A stretch of DNA of 64,000 nucleotides from Jacaranda mimosifolia. Taxonomy: Eukaryota; Streptophyta; Magnoliopsida; Lamiales; Bignoniaceae. How positions within the stretch are numbered: position 1 is the first letter of the stretch; each line of letters begins with the position of its first letter. The notes beneath the pieces were generated by a model. It did no database searches and was not told the origin of the DNA. It saw only the letters and a list, made by a program, of their open reading frames with translations. The stretch is from positions 28,559,744 through 28,623,743 of the forward strand of contig CM032123.1 of NCBI GenBank assembly GCA_018894105.1, in the 5' to 3' direction. This document shows positions 1-11,600 of the stretch, piece by piece. The position numbers were made by a program, and so were the translations under genes.

Positions 1-918
1 CAATATTTAAATTTCTTTTATATGAAAATAATTTTTATAAGAAATAATAAGTGATTTCTGGTGGAATATTGGAAGGTAATCTTTGCAACAAAAAACAAAA
101 GACACGGTACATATCAACATTGGCAATAACCTTATAGTCCCTTATATTCCTCACAATTGACAATATCTTATATTCCTCACAATTGACACACTATTGTCCC
201 TAATAATCAACACAGTAGATGTCACCATTAGCAAGAACACTAATTAAGTGCCTACTGAAATGTAATTATGTTGTCATGCCAAATCTCACTATATATGATA
301 TTATAGTGCCATTTTTTATAACTATCACCACATTGTTTTATTGTGTCACTATATTGTAAAATGTCATTAAGTTAGTGTTATTAAATATGTTGTGGCATTT
401 TCTACAAGATGACACTATAACATGATATAAGTGCCATTTTTAATGACAATTGATGACACTTAGTTAAATGTCTTTAAAACCCATCTATGTTGGCATGTTC
501 AATCAAATGCCACTATTTAATTTGACATTTATTAATTAAACGTCACAAAATATTATCTTCAGTGTCATTTCTTAACAAATATCACTATAATAGTATTGCG
601 TGTCATTGTGTTATAAAATGCCACCAAATGAATGTCACTAGATTATTTATGACATTTTTTCCAAATGACATTATAAATAACTATGCGTGACATCTTAAGA
701 AAAAGAATTAGTGACACTAATTAAGTGTCTTTAAAATACATTTATGGTGGCATTTTCAATCAAATGTCACCATTTTATTTGTCATTCATTAATCAAATGT
801 CACTAAATATTATTTTATAGTGACATTTTTTGTAATTGCCACCACATTACTTTTATGTGGCATTACTTTATAAAGTGTCGCTAAATTAGTGCCACTAAAG
901 GTCATTTTTCTTGTAGTG
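1..918. mobile_element. Right end of a CACTA (EnSpm-like) DNA transposon
   Basis: Positions 903-918 read CATTTTTCTTGTAGTG, the reverse complement of a typical CACTA terminal inverted repeat (CACTACAAGAAAAATG). The preceding 0.7 kb is packed with short motifs in both orientations, such as gtgacatt, gtgccact, atgtcact and tggcattt, recurring every 20-60 bp. Such subterminal repeats are the transposase-binding arrays of CACTA elements. The left end lies before the window or is degenerate, so no target duplication can be tested. No transposase coding is visible. The family is fairly certain; the internal extent is not. Confidence 0.75.
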
Positions 919-1089
919 AAACCTTAAAAGAGTTTGTTGTATTCGCTTGAAAGAGTTTTGATGCATTTCGTCTTCGGAGAATTCACATATTTGTTTGAGA
1001 AAGTTCGATGCATCTAGCCTGAAGAGAATTCAATGCGTCTCGCTTGAAAGAGTTAAGTACCTTTAGCTTATATAGCATGACCCATTTGG

Positions 1090-1710
1090 TTATTAAAATT
1101 AAAGATGTTAGCGGATCTGAGTTAAGCTTGACCTATTTTTCTCAAGAATTAAATAGCTCGGCGCATCATGGTAGACTAGCCTAAACTTGAACCGTTTGAC
1201 CATTAAGAATTAAAGGACCCAACTTATCCGGCCTAATCTTGATCATCTGGTCACCAAAAACAAATATGTTTAGTCCATCTAACCTAAGTTTGACCTAACA
1301 TAGTCATTAAGAGTTAAAAAATTTGGCTCACTTAGTTGAAGCTTGAATTAAAGGGCTATGCCCATCTGGTCTAAACTAAAATTAAAGAACTTAGGCCATC
1401 TAGCCTAAGTGAAATGAAGAGCTTGACTTATTTGGCTAAACTTTATTAAAACATTTGGTCATTTCGCTTAAGCTTTTTTGCTCATCTCGCCATCAAAAAT
1501 TAAAAAGCTCAGCCCATCTCGCCTAAACTTGACCCATCTAATCACCAAGAATTAAAAGAGCCAGGCTTATTTGACGTAAGCGGACTCATCTAGTCATTAA
1601 GAATCAAAGAATTAAGCCAAATGGTTAGTAAAATTAAAGAGCTTGACCTATTTAGCCTAAACTTGAATTAAAGAGTTTAGTCTATTGAACCAATGCCTGA
1701 ATAAAGAGCT
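1090..1710. repeat. Degenerate tandem repeat, period about 50-60 bp
   Basis: The stretch repeats an imperfect unit built from 'cccatctrgcctaaacttga' followed by 'ccaagaattaaagagc'. At least eight decayed copies can be followed, for example around 1147, 1203, 1310, 1352, 1382, 1500, 1550 and 1640. It lies between the CACTA end and the gypsy element. There is no open reading frame of note. It could be a minisatellite or the internal repeat of an unrecognised element. Confidence 0.5.
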
Positions 1711-1835
1711 AGATTTGAATATTTTTATGTAAATAAATTTATCGTGAAATCTAATTATTCTTCAATCTAATGAATCTTTGGTGTGCATGTGTGTGTAAAT
1801 TAAATGAAAAAGAAAACTTAAACCTACTTGGTTGT

Positions 1836-4599
1836 TGTAATAGGGGTAATTTTGGGCCTAAATTTTTTGCCAAGTTTGGCTCATCCCCCGTGCCGCCTAG
1901 TCTCGCTAGCCCGCCTAAGCACTAAGTCTAGTGTAAGTGTTTGACTCATGCAAAGTTTGATCAAGTAATGCAACATTATAAACATTAGAGGATGCAGTGA
2001 AATAATAAGAGGACATAATAATTTATGAGAATAATTCCCAACCTTGTATTAATCCAATCAATCCAATACAAAAGATGCCAATTGGCTTTACACAACTTCT
2101 GCCCAAAACTCTAATTCACTATTTAGACTGTGAGGTCTTTCGACCTTTACAATCAGTACAATAATTAGTAGTAGTTGACATCCATCAACTACAAGGAAAC
2201 TAGCCTATCGAAAACCAACAAGTGGCAAAACATGCTAAAATGCTGCCAGATGTCCAATTAGTTGTGCTAAGCGATTATCTGAAGTGAAGCTTGCAAAACC
2301 AACCATCCCAAGCAGTTATCAGATAAGTCTGCCCATAATCATCCAACTAACGTGTTCACTCGCCATTGAAAATCGTCTGCCAACTAACTCAGGTTACTGT
2401 GGTCCGCATTAGCATGAATTGCCAAATGTTGCCAACGTGTACCCCACATGTTTGTAATGTGCGCTAGGCTGTCTACCAAGTTAGCTCGTCATGCTAACCT
2501 ACTGCTACGCGCGTTTTTCCTTACATATGTGCGCCAGCGTGTTGATTGTAGCACGTTGCTCTGCTCAGCTACACGCAAGTCTCAATTCTCTCTCGCATGC
2601 ACTAAGAGATTCTTGTGCAAGTCTACGCACCATTCAGTTAAATGTTTCTCAAGTGTGCACATAAACCAGACCCGCATGCACCCCGTTCTGTCATGGTATA
2701 TCAGTCATGCATATTTCGCCTACCATTGGTGCACGCCATGCAGCACGGTCGAAGCTTGCACTAGTGGCGTAGTTTTTGCTATCTAACACATGGAACATTC
2801 ACAGTAAAACACCGTCCAGCATGCCTAATCATATAAAATTTTTAGGGGCAAAAATCTTTTTACACCCCCCCTCCCCCCGTGTTATACGAAATGGGTGATT
2901 TACCCTCCTGTGAAAAAAAATGTTGAAATACCACCTTATGTTTTTAAATTGTGGTTCACTACCCCCTTCCGCCTATATGTGTTGAATTTTACATTGAAAG
3001 GACGAAAATACTCTCTTATATACATAAAATTACTTTACATCCTTATTTTCTTTTTCTTTTATTTAATCTAAATTAAATAATTTTATATTTATAAAATACA
3101 TAAGGTATTTATATAAATTAAATACTATTTATTATTTATAAAATAATATATACATGCATATATATATTTATGAAATACATAACATGCTTATATAAATTAA
3201 ATACTATTTACTATTTATAAAATTATATATACATACATATATATAAAATAATCAAAACTAAATAATTTAATATTTATAAAATACATAACATATTTATGTA
3301 TATTAAATGCTATTTATAAAATTATATTTACATACATATATAAAAAATTATATAAATACATATATATAATTATCTATAACATATCTATACACACACATAT
3401 ATATATATAAAATAATAGATCATATCCTATATAATATTTATAAAAAATTATATACATGCATATATATAAAATTATATATATACACATATGCATATAAAAT
3501 TATTCATAACATATTTATGTATATTAAATACTATTTATTATTTATAAAATTATATTTACATACATATATATAATCATATACATCTAAAAAAATTATATAA
3601 ATACATATATATATAATTATTTATCACATATATATAATATATATTTTTTCTTTTGTTCAATCTAAAATTAAATAAGTTTATATTTATGAAATATATAGCA
3701 TACTTATACAAATCAAATACTATTTAATATTTACAAAATTATATATATAATTATCAAAACTAAATAATTTCATATTTATAAAATATATAACATATTTATA
3801 TAAATCAAATTACTATATAATATTTATAAAAATTATATACATGCATATATAAAAAATCACATATGCATATATAAAACTACATATATAATTATTTATAACA
3901 TATATATTCATACATATATATATAATATACATAACCCCCCCCACCCCCACCCTCACCCGCAAACCTCGACAACAGGCTACCATGGAAGCCTGAAGTCAAG
4001 TTTTTAGTTCTTTTCCTTATTTATTTATTTATTTATTGTGCCAAATCTAGTTGCTCCTCCCCCCCCCCCCCAGCAACATGCTGCCATGGGATGCCAAATT
4101 TTCTTTCTATGTTTTTTTTAAACACAACGACTGCCGGGGACTACGGCCACTGGCCGGCCAGATTACGTTGGCATGGGTGTCATGGTAGCCTCTATACACA
4201 CACACACACATATATATATTATAATACTATATTATATTTATAATATATATTATATAATATTAAAAAATATATTATAATATATATATATATAATATGTTGT
4301 ATATATGTATATAAATTTTATAAATATTAAATATTATTAAATTTGGACCATTCATTTAAACAAAAAAATCCAACAGTTGATATACTAAGGGCAAAATAGT
4401 AATTTTATCTATAAAAAACCACAACCACTCGCATTTTTGGGCGCGTGCACTCCACTTATGGTATCAAGGGGGTTTCTCACTCGTTTTTAGAAACACAAGG
4501 CAGTATTTTAACTCTTTTTTTTTCACAGGGGGGTAAAACACCAAAAAAAAAATTCGAGGGGGCTAAAAGTACATTTTCCCAAATTTTTAGGGTCTAACA
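1836..4599 (-). repeat. 3' LTR of the gypsy element, split by a Mutator-like insertion
   Basis: This LTR occupies 1836-2845 and 4591-4599 and aligns with 6957-7989. Shared stretches include the segments near 1848-1890 and 6968-7010 and those near 2030-2080 and 7150-7200. Positions 2846-4580 are a later insertion. The 113-codon open frame at 2448-2786 inside it has no counterpart in the other LTR and is not a gene. Confidence 0.8.
2846..4580. mobile_element. Non-autonomous Mutator-like element (MULE), 1735 bp
   Basis: The element is bounded by an exact 10-bp duplication, aaatttttag, at 2836-2845 and 4581-4590; a 9-11-bp duplication is diagnostic of Mutator elements. Its ends are long imperfect inverted repeats: GGGCAAAAATCTTTTTACAC on the left and, read in reverse, GGGAAAATGTACTTTTAGCC on the right. 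Both continue through a C-tract and TTTACCC(T)CCTGTGAAAAAAA. The interior is AT-rich microsatellite-like DNA (about 3040-3930 and 4195-4330) around a GC-rich core with C-tracts (about 3930-4195). There is no transposase. It interrupts the 3' LTR of the older gypsy element. Confidence 0.85.
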
Positions 4600-5289
4600 A
4601 ACCACCCCCACTTGAGGAATCCAACACCCTCGTCGGATAAAAGGGAGACACACCCCCACTTATTCTCCCAAATTATTCAACTTGTATTATCCTGCAAGTT
4701 TGGAAATAAAAGACATTAATAAACTATAACCCAAAGTAAATTTTTGCTAACCTGGCATTTATTCATGCTAGCATGAGTTTCGACTTTCCACAAAACCTTG
4801 TCAAACTCTTTTACTGGGTTAATGCCCCCATTTCACCACGGGTAGGGCTACTTTTAATTTCATTGCTTGAGAGTTTTAACTTTGCCTCATTTAACAAAGA
4901 AGCCCAACTCTCTTCATTATTTTCTTGGCAAACAGCACCATCACTATCTGATGTCGATGTACTTGCCCCTTTAGCATCACATCAGTCCAATACCATTTGA
5001 CCCATCAGTTGTTTCTTTCCATCTTTCTCATTGTTATCCCAATCATCTTGCATAGAAAATGATTATTTCTCATCAAGAACCATCAACCTGCTCAAGTAAG
5101 GGATCAAAATGGCCTTTGCATTAATCAAGAAATTACTACCAAGATCATGTCAAAATCGTCTAAATAGAGAGCCATCAACTTGCACTACTGTTGCCAGTTG
5201 TCCACTTTCAGTTCAACAGTGGCTCCACCCTTCACAGTCTCAAGTTTCTTGTTTACAACCTTGACTCAACTTGGCACTATTTCCGAATT

Positions 5290-5375
5290 CCCAGCTTCTA
5301 AGCTTGTTCATTAGGAATGGAGCTATGTATGGCCCCCAATCCACCATTGCTTTAACATGATTTCCATTCACAAAA
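5290..5375 (-). pseudogene. Retroelement aspartic protease relic
   Basis: On the minus strand this translates as NHVKAMVDWGPYIAPFLMNK. This matches the start of Ty3/gypsy proteases, where AMVDTGATHNF is usual, but the catalytic D-T/S-G triad has become D-W-G. Frames around it are broken. It follows gag in the expected order and is the last recognisable coding trace before the 3' LTR. Confidence 0.5.
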
Positions 5376-5515
5376 ACTCAAACATATATGAGTCCTTTAT
5401 TCTTAATTAGATTAAACCTACCCATTAATGTGTTCAAGAGTTGGAGAATGTTGACTTTGAGCTCCACATCACCCTCATTTTCCCATTCAACTATCCTCAG
5501 CCATTAGTTTGCTAA

Positions 5516-5848
5516 AGGCCTACTTGTTTTCATTTTCAAATCCCATTTTTACATTTTTTTTTACTATTCAAAAATTGAAACACATCACTTTTTACATATT
5601 TTTACCCAACATATTTTCATTTTCATTTTCAAAATACATTATCCAATAACTTATATATATTATCTGTCTATTAGCATTATTTTTATCTCTCTTCACCTAC
5701 AATCTACCAAATCCAACATAATAATTACTTTTCCAATAATCTATCAAAATAGAAACTCATTTTCAACTTATTTTCACTAACTACTTTTTTTAAATTTTAG
5801 AAATTATGAAAATGAAAAATGAGAATGAAAATAAAACCAAATGGGCCC
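5516..5848. mobile_element. Tourist-like (PIF/Harbinger) MITE, copy 1
   Basis: A 333-bp element flanked by TAA at 5513-5515 and 5849-5851. Its ends are AGGCCTACTTGTTTTCATTT on the left and the complement of aaaataaaaccaaatgggcc on the right. A 3-bp TWA duplication is typical of PIF/Harbinger MITEs. The interior is T-rich on the left arm and A-rich on the right arm, so it could fold into a long hairpin. It is inserted in the internal region of the gypsy element. Related copies occur at 11246, 21474, 26332, 41894, 42359 and 63463. Confidence 0.65.
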
Positions 5849-6089
5849 TAAGTATTTTCCGCTTAGGGCAATCTCGTATTCTATGGTCATCATCATAAAT
5901 ACAACACCCTATTTTCCTTTTTTTTTTTTTGTCTAATACTCACTATTTTGCTTCCCTCCTATAATTTTTCTTCGCCATTTTCGTTTGATTTAGCTTTGTT
6001 GTCCTTGTCTTTCCCAGCATCTTTCTTTTGAAGTTCTCAATTGGGCCTCTGACAATCTGGTAGTCCACTAATCTATAGGAGCGGCCATA

Positions 6090-6873
6090 ATAGAGTGCAA
6101 ATCTTTGACTCCATGACGCCTTAACTCAGCTTGAGCCCCACCGTGCAATTGAATGATTTATCTTCCTCTAAAAGGTGAAGCATGACATCACGCATTAGGG
6201 AACTAAAAGATAAAACATATTCTCTTACTATTTCCATGTGCCTCAAATTTTGGAGACTCTCCTTTGCAACCCATGACATATTGCAAGGCCAAAATTGCTC
6301 TTTGAACTCACGTTTTAGTGCCTCCTAAGTTTCAATTCAGCCTCAGGTGGCAGCGAACTCATCGGTAAGAAGTCTTTGCCACCATAACTTGGTATCTCCC
6401 GTCAAATATACATCATAGTAATAGACACTTTTTTCCTGCTCTGGAACCTTTGCAACATCAAAATAGGTCTCCATATCCTATAGAAGATTCTCAAGATACT
6501 TGGCATCTCGTTCACTATTAAATGATTTTGGATCTGGCGCCGTAAGCTTAGATAAAGAAATCCTGTCATTAGCCACACTTGCTACAATAGCCTTCTTCAA
6601 TAGCATCAACTCTGTATTAGCCACCTCAAGCTTCAACTTAATGGCCTCAGTGAGGGTACCAACATTTTCGACAGCCGAAACTACATTGCGGTCCACAAAT
6701 TTAGGCAAACCTTCAATTGTCTTTTGTAAACACTCAATCATTAGTTGTAATTCCTAGATTTGCTCAAAGAGAGCCACCTTTTAAGCTTCTTGCGGCTGTC
6801 CAAGGAATGCCTCCATCCGTCACATTTTTACTTCCATGCCATGAGTAGTTTTCTTTAGACTTTGATCACCCAT
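6090..6873 (-). pseudogene. Ty3/gypsy gag pseudogene
   Basis: A minus-strand frame opens at an ATG at 6871-6873 (MGDQSLKKTTHGMEVKM) and continues with several stop codons. The longest clean piece is 6478-6741 and includes KLTAPDPKSFNSERDAKYLE. This matches the usual gag segment 'vPePkpfnGaRdAkelEnFl' of plant Ty3/gypsy elements. Further on, W-rich sequence (TKLWWQRLL) and LKREFKEQFWPCN are typical of the retrotransposon gag domain. Gag would form the particle that packages element RNA. The stops within and around the domain rule out a working protein. Confidence 0.75.
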
Positions 6874-6941
6874 CATTTCTCATTTCAAAACTTGTACCAA
6901 ACCCAAACTCGTCAATTTTCCCTCAAAATGGCATGCAATCA

Positions 6942-6954
6942 GGCTCTAATACAA
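6942..6954 (-). promoter_or_regulatory. Primer-binding site of the gypsy element (initiator tRNA-Met type)
   Basis: On the minus strand this reads TTGTATTAGAGCC, against TGGTATCAGAGCC, the complement of the initiator methionine tRNA 3' end (two mismatches). It lies next to the inner end of the right LTR, which fixes the element's orientation. Confidence 0.65.
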
Positions 6955-6956
6955 AT

Positions 6957-7989
6957 TGACACAAGGGTAATTTTGAGCCTAAATTTTTTGCTAAGTTTGG
7001 CTTAGCCCCTGTGCAGCTTAGTCCCACCAAGAGCTTAGCTAGCTTGCCTAAGCACTAAATCTAATGCAAATGTTCGAGTCATGCAATGATTGGTCAAGCA
7101 AGGCAATATTATAAACATTAAAACACACAATGGAATAATAAAGGGACACAATAATTTATGGGAACCATTATCAACCTTGTATTAATCTAATCAATTCAAT
7201 ACAAAGAATGCAAATTGCCTTCACATAACATCTTCAAAAAACTCTTAACACATTATGCAGGTTGTAAGGTCTTTTGGCCTTTATAACAAGTACAATAATC
7301 AGCTACAGTAGACATCCCCAATTGCTAAAAAACTAGCCTATCAAAAGCCAACAAGTGGCAAAGCTATGCTAGAATATTGCTAGGTGTACGAGCAGTTGTG
7401 CTAAGCAGTTATCTAAAATAAAGCTTGCAAAACCAATTGTCCCAAGTGATTATCAAATAAGTCAGCCCATAGCCATCCCACTAACTTGATCACTTGCCAC
7501 TTAAACATGTTTGCTAACTCATTCAGGTTATTGCCGCCTGTATAAGCGTAAATTGCTAAATATTGCCAACGTGTGCGCAACAGTCCCCAATGTGCGCTAG
7601 CTATCTACCAAGTAAGCCTGTTGTGCCAACCTGTTGCTACACCCACATTTAGGCATTTATGCATGCTAGCGTGTTGCTTGTGTGCGCACTGCTTTGCTAA
7701 GCTATGCCTAAGTCTCAATTTCGTCTTGCATGTACCCATCTTATCTTGTGCAAGTCTACGCACTGTCTCGTCAAATGTTGTGCAAGTGTGTGCATGGTCC
7801 AGTTCCATACACACACCATTCTATTAGGGTCCATTAGTCATGCACATTTTGTCCGCCCCCTGGCGCACGGCCCATAACACCATCCAAGCTCGCGCCTATA
7901 GCCTAGTTTTCGCTTCCCAACACACGAAATATTCACCGTCAAGTACTATCCAACATGCTTGATCGCATCCCACTTTTTAGGGTCCAACA
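6957..7989 (-). repeat. 5' LTR of the gypsy element
   Basis: A 1033-bp LTR, TG...CA on the minus strand, homologous to 1836-2845. Its outer end at 7989 is followed by attgt, part of the likely target duplication. Open frames within it (7573-7827 +, 7605-7814 -) lie on opposite strands of the same LTR and are not genes. Confidence 0.8.
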
Positions 7990-8917
7990 ATTGTCCTTAA
8001 ACATGTATATTAAGCATATACTTATAATTGGCTGAATGTTGTACGTAACTGAAGTCTGCATATGACTGTTGAGGATGTTATGACTTAAAAAATATTAACT
8101 AAATAAATATTTTTGTTGCTACTGCTTATACCAACAGTCATATCTTTTCATATAAATCTATTATCTTGTATAGTTATGTCCCTTCGATTACTAATTTGAC
8201 TTTATAGTTGACTTTAACTAACTCAATACATTTTGAGAAAACCTCTCAAAACACCTACTCTATTTTTGTAGGCCCAATATTGATTTTAATCTATTTTAAG
8301 CCCAAAATTCATATTTACATCAACTGCGAAATTCAATAATGTCATTTTATAACTAGCATAATTTAAATTAGTTGGTTCACATTATTAAATACAAACAACA
8401 ACTTAAAATTTTAATATTTTTATTTTAAAAAAAGTAAAATTAAAAAAATTATATTATATTCTTTTATTGGAAGGGGTAAATTTCATATTTTCATAATTTG
8501 AGGGGCGAAGTGATATAATTGGGGAAATTTTTTATATTTAATTCCCACATATTGACCTAACCTGCATATACGAAAGCAATTTTTTAGTAGGAAGAGACAA
8601 TTGAGAAATGAGGATGACGATTGTGGTCCAGTCCAATCATTGTACATGTCCAAATGGTAAGAAAAACATGTTGTATATTTTCACTATTTATTTGTTTTCA
8701 AGGTACTCTTGCATGTTGGAATTTAACGGAGGGCAAAGCCAAAAGAGAAAATTATCCCCAATTTAATTTCCAATATAAAATATCGGAGAAATTTGGGTTC
8801 CAATTTCATCATATGTATATATTTTTTAAAAAAATTAAAATTAAAATTAAAAAAAAAAGTAGTGATAATTTTTTCTATTTCTATTACATCGTGTTTGAAC
8901 TCTTGTAGTTAGTTGTA
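7990..8917. other. AT-rich intergenic stretch, no gene seen
   Basis: The sequence is AT-rich with A-runs (8400-8460, 8830-8860). An open frame at 8621-8908 is low-complexity and has no recognisable domain. I see no repeat boundary. Confidence 0.5.
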
Positions 8918-9541
8918 TCTAGGGATGGGAATAGTTCAAACTACTCGACAAAGGCTTATGACCTACCTTGGTCTAACCTATTTAATAAAAAGTCAGGTCA
9001 AGGCTCAAAAAGTAGCATTTTTTAACTAAATATACTAAACTTAGGCTTTTCTTAAAGTTTGCAAAGTCTAATAGGCCGGCCCGCTTATTCTTGTTCACAT
9101 GAAAAGTACAATAATAGTGATATAATATTAAATGACTAATTGTATTTGATTTCTTTAGTTAGTCCTTTATACAATCAATTATGTTATTTAGTAATATTTT
9201 TTGTTGAAATAATATTATTTTATATTTAGATTTGAACTTTCATAATTATGCATTTGTTATTTATCATTTTGATTATTTTTTATCAAGGTCTAGTACAAGT
9301 TTGAGCATATTAAAAATTAAGATTTATATGATATTTAAACTTAATTGAAGCCTTAGTAGAAAACAGACTTTTGGATGAGCTTTCATGCTAGGCTAAGGCT
9401 TTAAAATTTATTAAAAAGGCTAAGCCTAATCTTTAAAAAACACCTATCATAGATAATATATTAGGTCCAGGCTCGTCATTTGCATAATGGGCTTGACCTA
9501 TTTAAGTTAAAGTTTAACTTAGCCTAGCCTATTTTCATGCT
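8918..9541. mobile_element. hAT-like MITE, about 620 bp
   Basis: The left end reads AGGGATGGGAATAG (8921-8934). The right end, reversed, reads AGCATGAAAATAGGCTAGGC. Both arms repeat 'gcctaacctattt'-like motifs. The flanks tagttgta (8910-8917) and tagttgtg (9542-9549) match at 7 of 8 positions, as expected for a hAT duplication. The exact inner ends are uncertain by a few bases. No coding capacity. Confidence 0.55.
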
Positions 9542-11245
9542 TAGTTGTGTATCAAACACTTAAGATACCTAATAGAGACATAATTCCATTAGTATAAATA
9601 CTACCATGATAGAAAACATTTGGGGTCATTTTTTTTGCCCTTAAAAACAAGAAAATTGTCTCTAATATATAAAAAAATATTTGGACAAACAACTTTCATA
9701 ATTGCAGTTGCAAAATTTATGAAGATCATTTTGAAGATTGCCTTTTTGTAAAGCAATAGAGGCAAATTTTTATTCTTTAGAAGTTATTTTACCTTTATTT
9801 ATGAATTATTTTAATAGATGTCTCAATGCATAAACTTCCAAAAATATAGCAATACTTTATAAAGATAATTAATATTAAGTTACGTATTTAAATTATTACT
9901 GATGATTATTTTAAAATATTATGTTATTTTATGTATTTATCTCTAGATATCTAATTTTATTGTAGCGAACATCACGACAGGCACTAAGGGCCAAGTATCT
10001 TGGTTCAGGATATTTATTGTCTACTATATTCACTTTTTGTTTCCAAGGAACAATTATACATTATTAATTGATAGTTGTTAGATCGATATTAATTTATATT
10101 TAAATTTAATCATAGGTTTGATTCTATGAAAAATATGGATTATGCACATGGAATCACGTGAAGACAAATTTTGTGAAAAATGTCAACTGTGTGGCTTAAA
10201 TTAGAGAGAAAGAGGTGGTGGAGCTCCAAAAACATTGAATGCAATTGTACGAAAAACACTGTCCCTGTGGAGACGAGAAAGGGCAGAGAAATCAGAGCTT
10301 CATGATTGAAACACAAAGGTTCGTACACTAACTTATACACTACTAATTCCTATAATAACAACAACTATCTCAAACAAATTTTTCTTTTTATATATAAATA
10401 ATTTACTTTTTTTTTTGAAGAAATAAATAATTTACTTGTTAATTAATATTTACTTACCCAATTTCTTTTTTAAGCTGAGTGACTTTTAACTTAATAATAT
10501 TAATTTCACACATAAAATATAAAATTGAGATCTCAAATTTAATTAACTCATAAATAAAAAACTTAATTTTGTTTTGATAATTTTTTGACATAATTTGGTA
10601 AACTCGATTGATTCTTGAGAAAAAAAAAATTATGTATTATAACTCTAAGAAAAACAATCAATTGAATATTGGTCAAAGGCCAGATCATTAATTTTTAATG
10701 CAAATTACCAATCATCTTCACCACATACGAAAAATTAATTTCACTTTTTATACTTAAAAAGTATCTAATAAGACAATATTTTCTTAAATTTAAAAATATT
10801 TTCAAAAAATGAAAAATGAAAAAAGGGCACAATAAATGTAAAAGAGATAAAATAGAAGTAAAAGCGAGGTGGGGGGGGTGGGGGTCCAAAAAAAAAAAAA
10901 AAAAAAGAAAAGAGTGCATAATGTATGCAGGTAAAGCGAGTAGGAGGAAGCAATGTGATGGGATTGGAGAAAGATACAATAATGGAATTTAATTAAAGGA
11001 AGGCTCGAATCTCAACATACCTCTCCGGCCATATACATCAACCTATTACTACTGCTGCTGCTACAACTTCAACTTCATGCTTCTATCTATATATATATAT
11101 ATCCCAATAGCCTGCCTCTTAGGTATGTTATCACACACATATCATAATCCCAAATAAATTTTAAAGGTACGGGACAAATTAATTATATAAGTTAGCTGAT
11201 TGATATTTCCTAGGGAATGTTAGGATATGTTTTGGATTTATTTTA
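9542..11245. other. AT-rich intergenic DNA with a G-run/A-run
   Basis: No gene is recognisable. Positions 10868-10906 hold a G-rich run (tggggggggtgggggt) directly followed by about 20 A. Open frames on the minus strand here (10695-10979) read through this low-complexity sequence and are not credible. Confidence 0.5.
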
Positions 11246-11600
11246 GGTGCCCGTTTAGTTTGATTTTGTTTTCAAACACTTTTTTTTTATTATTATTAAA
11301 AATAAAAAAAATTATAAATATTTTTATTCTCAAAATATTTTCAAAAACACACTATTACATTCTTTTTATTTTTGTTTTTCATCACTTTTTATTTTTTTTA
11401 CTCATATTTGTATGAATTTTAGTACAAAATATTATATTTTTAAAAAATAAATTATTTTTAACCCAACATAATCATTATGTTTTAAACAAAACATCCAAAT
11501 AATATTTCATTTTCAAATTTAGATTTATAACTAAATTTTTACTATTTATTTTTATTAGAAAAATAAAAATGTCTCCAAGAAACAAATCCAAACGGACATG
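11246..11600. mobile_element. Tourist-like MITE, copy 2
   Basis: The left end GGTGCCCGTTTAGTTTGATT follows TTA (11243-11245). The right arm ends aacaaatccaaacggacatg, complementary in outline to the left end. The arms are T-rich then A-rich, as in the copies at 5516 and 41894. The right-hand duplication is not clear. Confidence 0.5.

Larger units (their letters stand above)
1836..7989 (-). mobile_element. Non-autonomous Ty3/gypsy LTR retrotransposon, nested insertions
   Basis: Two direct repeats of about 1.02-1.03 kb (1836-2845 plus 4591-4599, and 6957-7989) flank an internal region of 2.36 kb (4600-6956). On the minus strand the LTR begins TGTTrGACCC and ends in CA. A primer-binding-like site lies just inside the right LTR and a purine-rich tract (GGGGGTGG) just inside the left one, so the element runs right to left. 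Flanks gttgt (1831-1835) and attgt (7990-7994) are a plausible 5-bp target duplication with one mismatch. Only gag and a piece of protease are recognisable; reverse transcriptase and integrase are missing, so it would have depended on a partner. The LTRs differ at many positions, so the insertion is old. Confidence 0.85.

Noticed and set aside
2448..2786. A 113-codon open frame, Cys- and His-rich
   Set aside because: It is inside a gypsy LTR; the matching part of the other LTR is not open in the same way.
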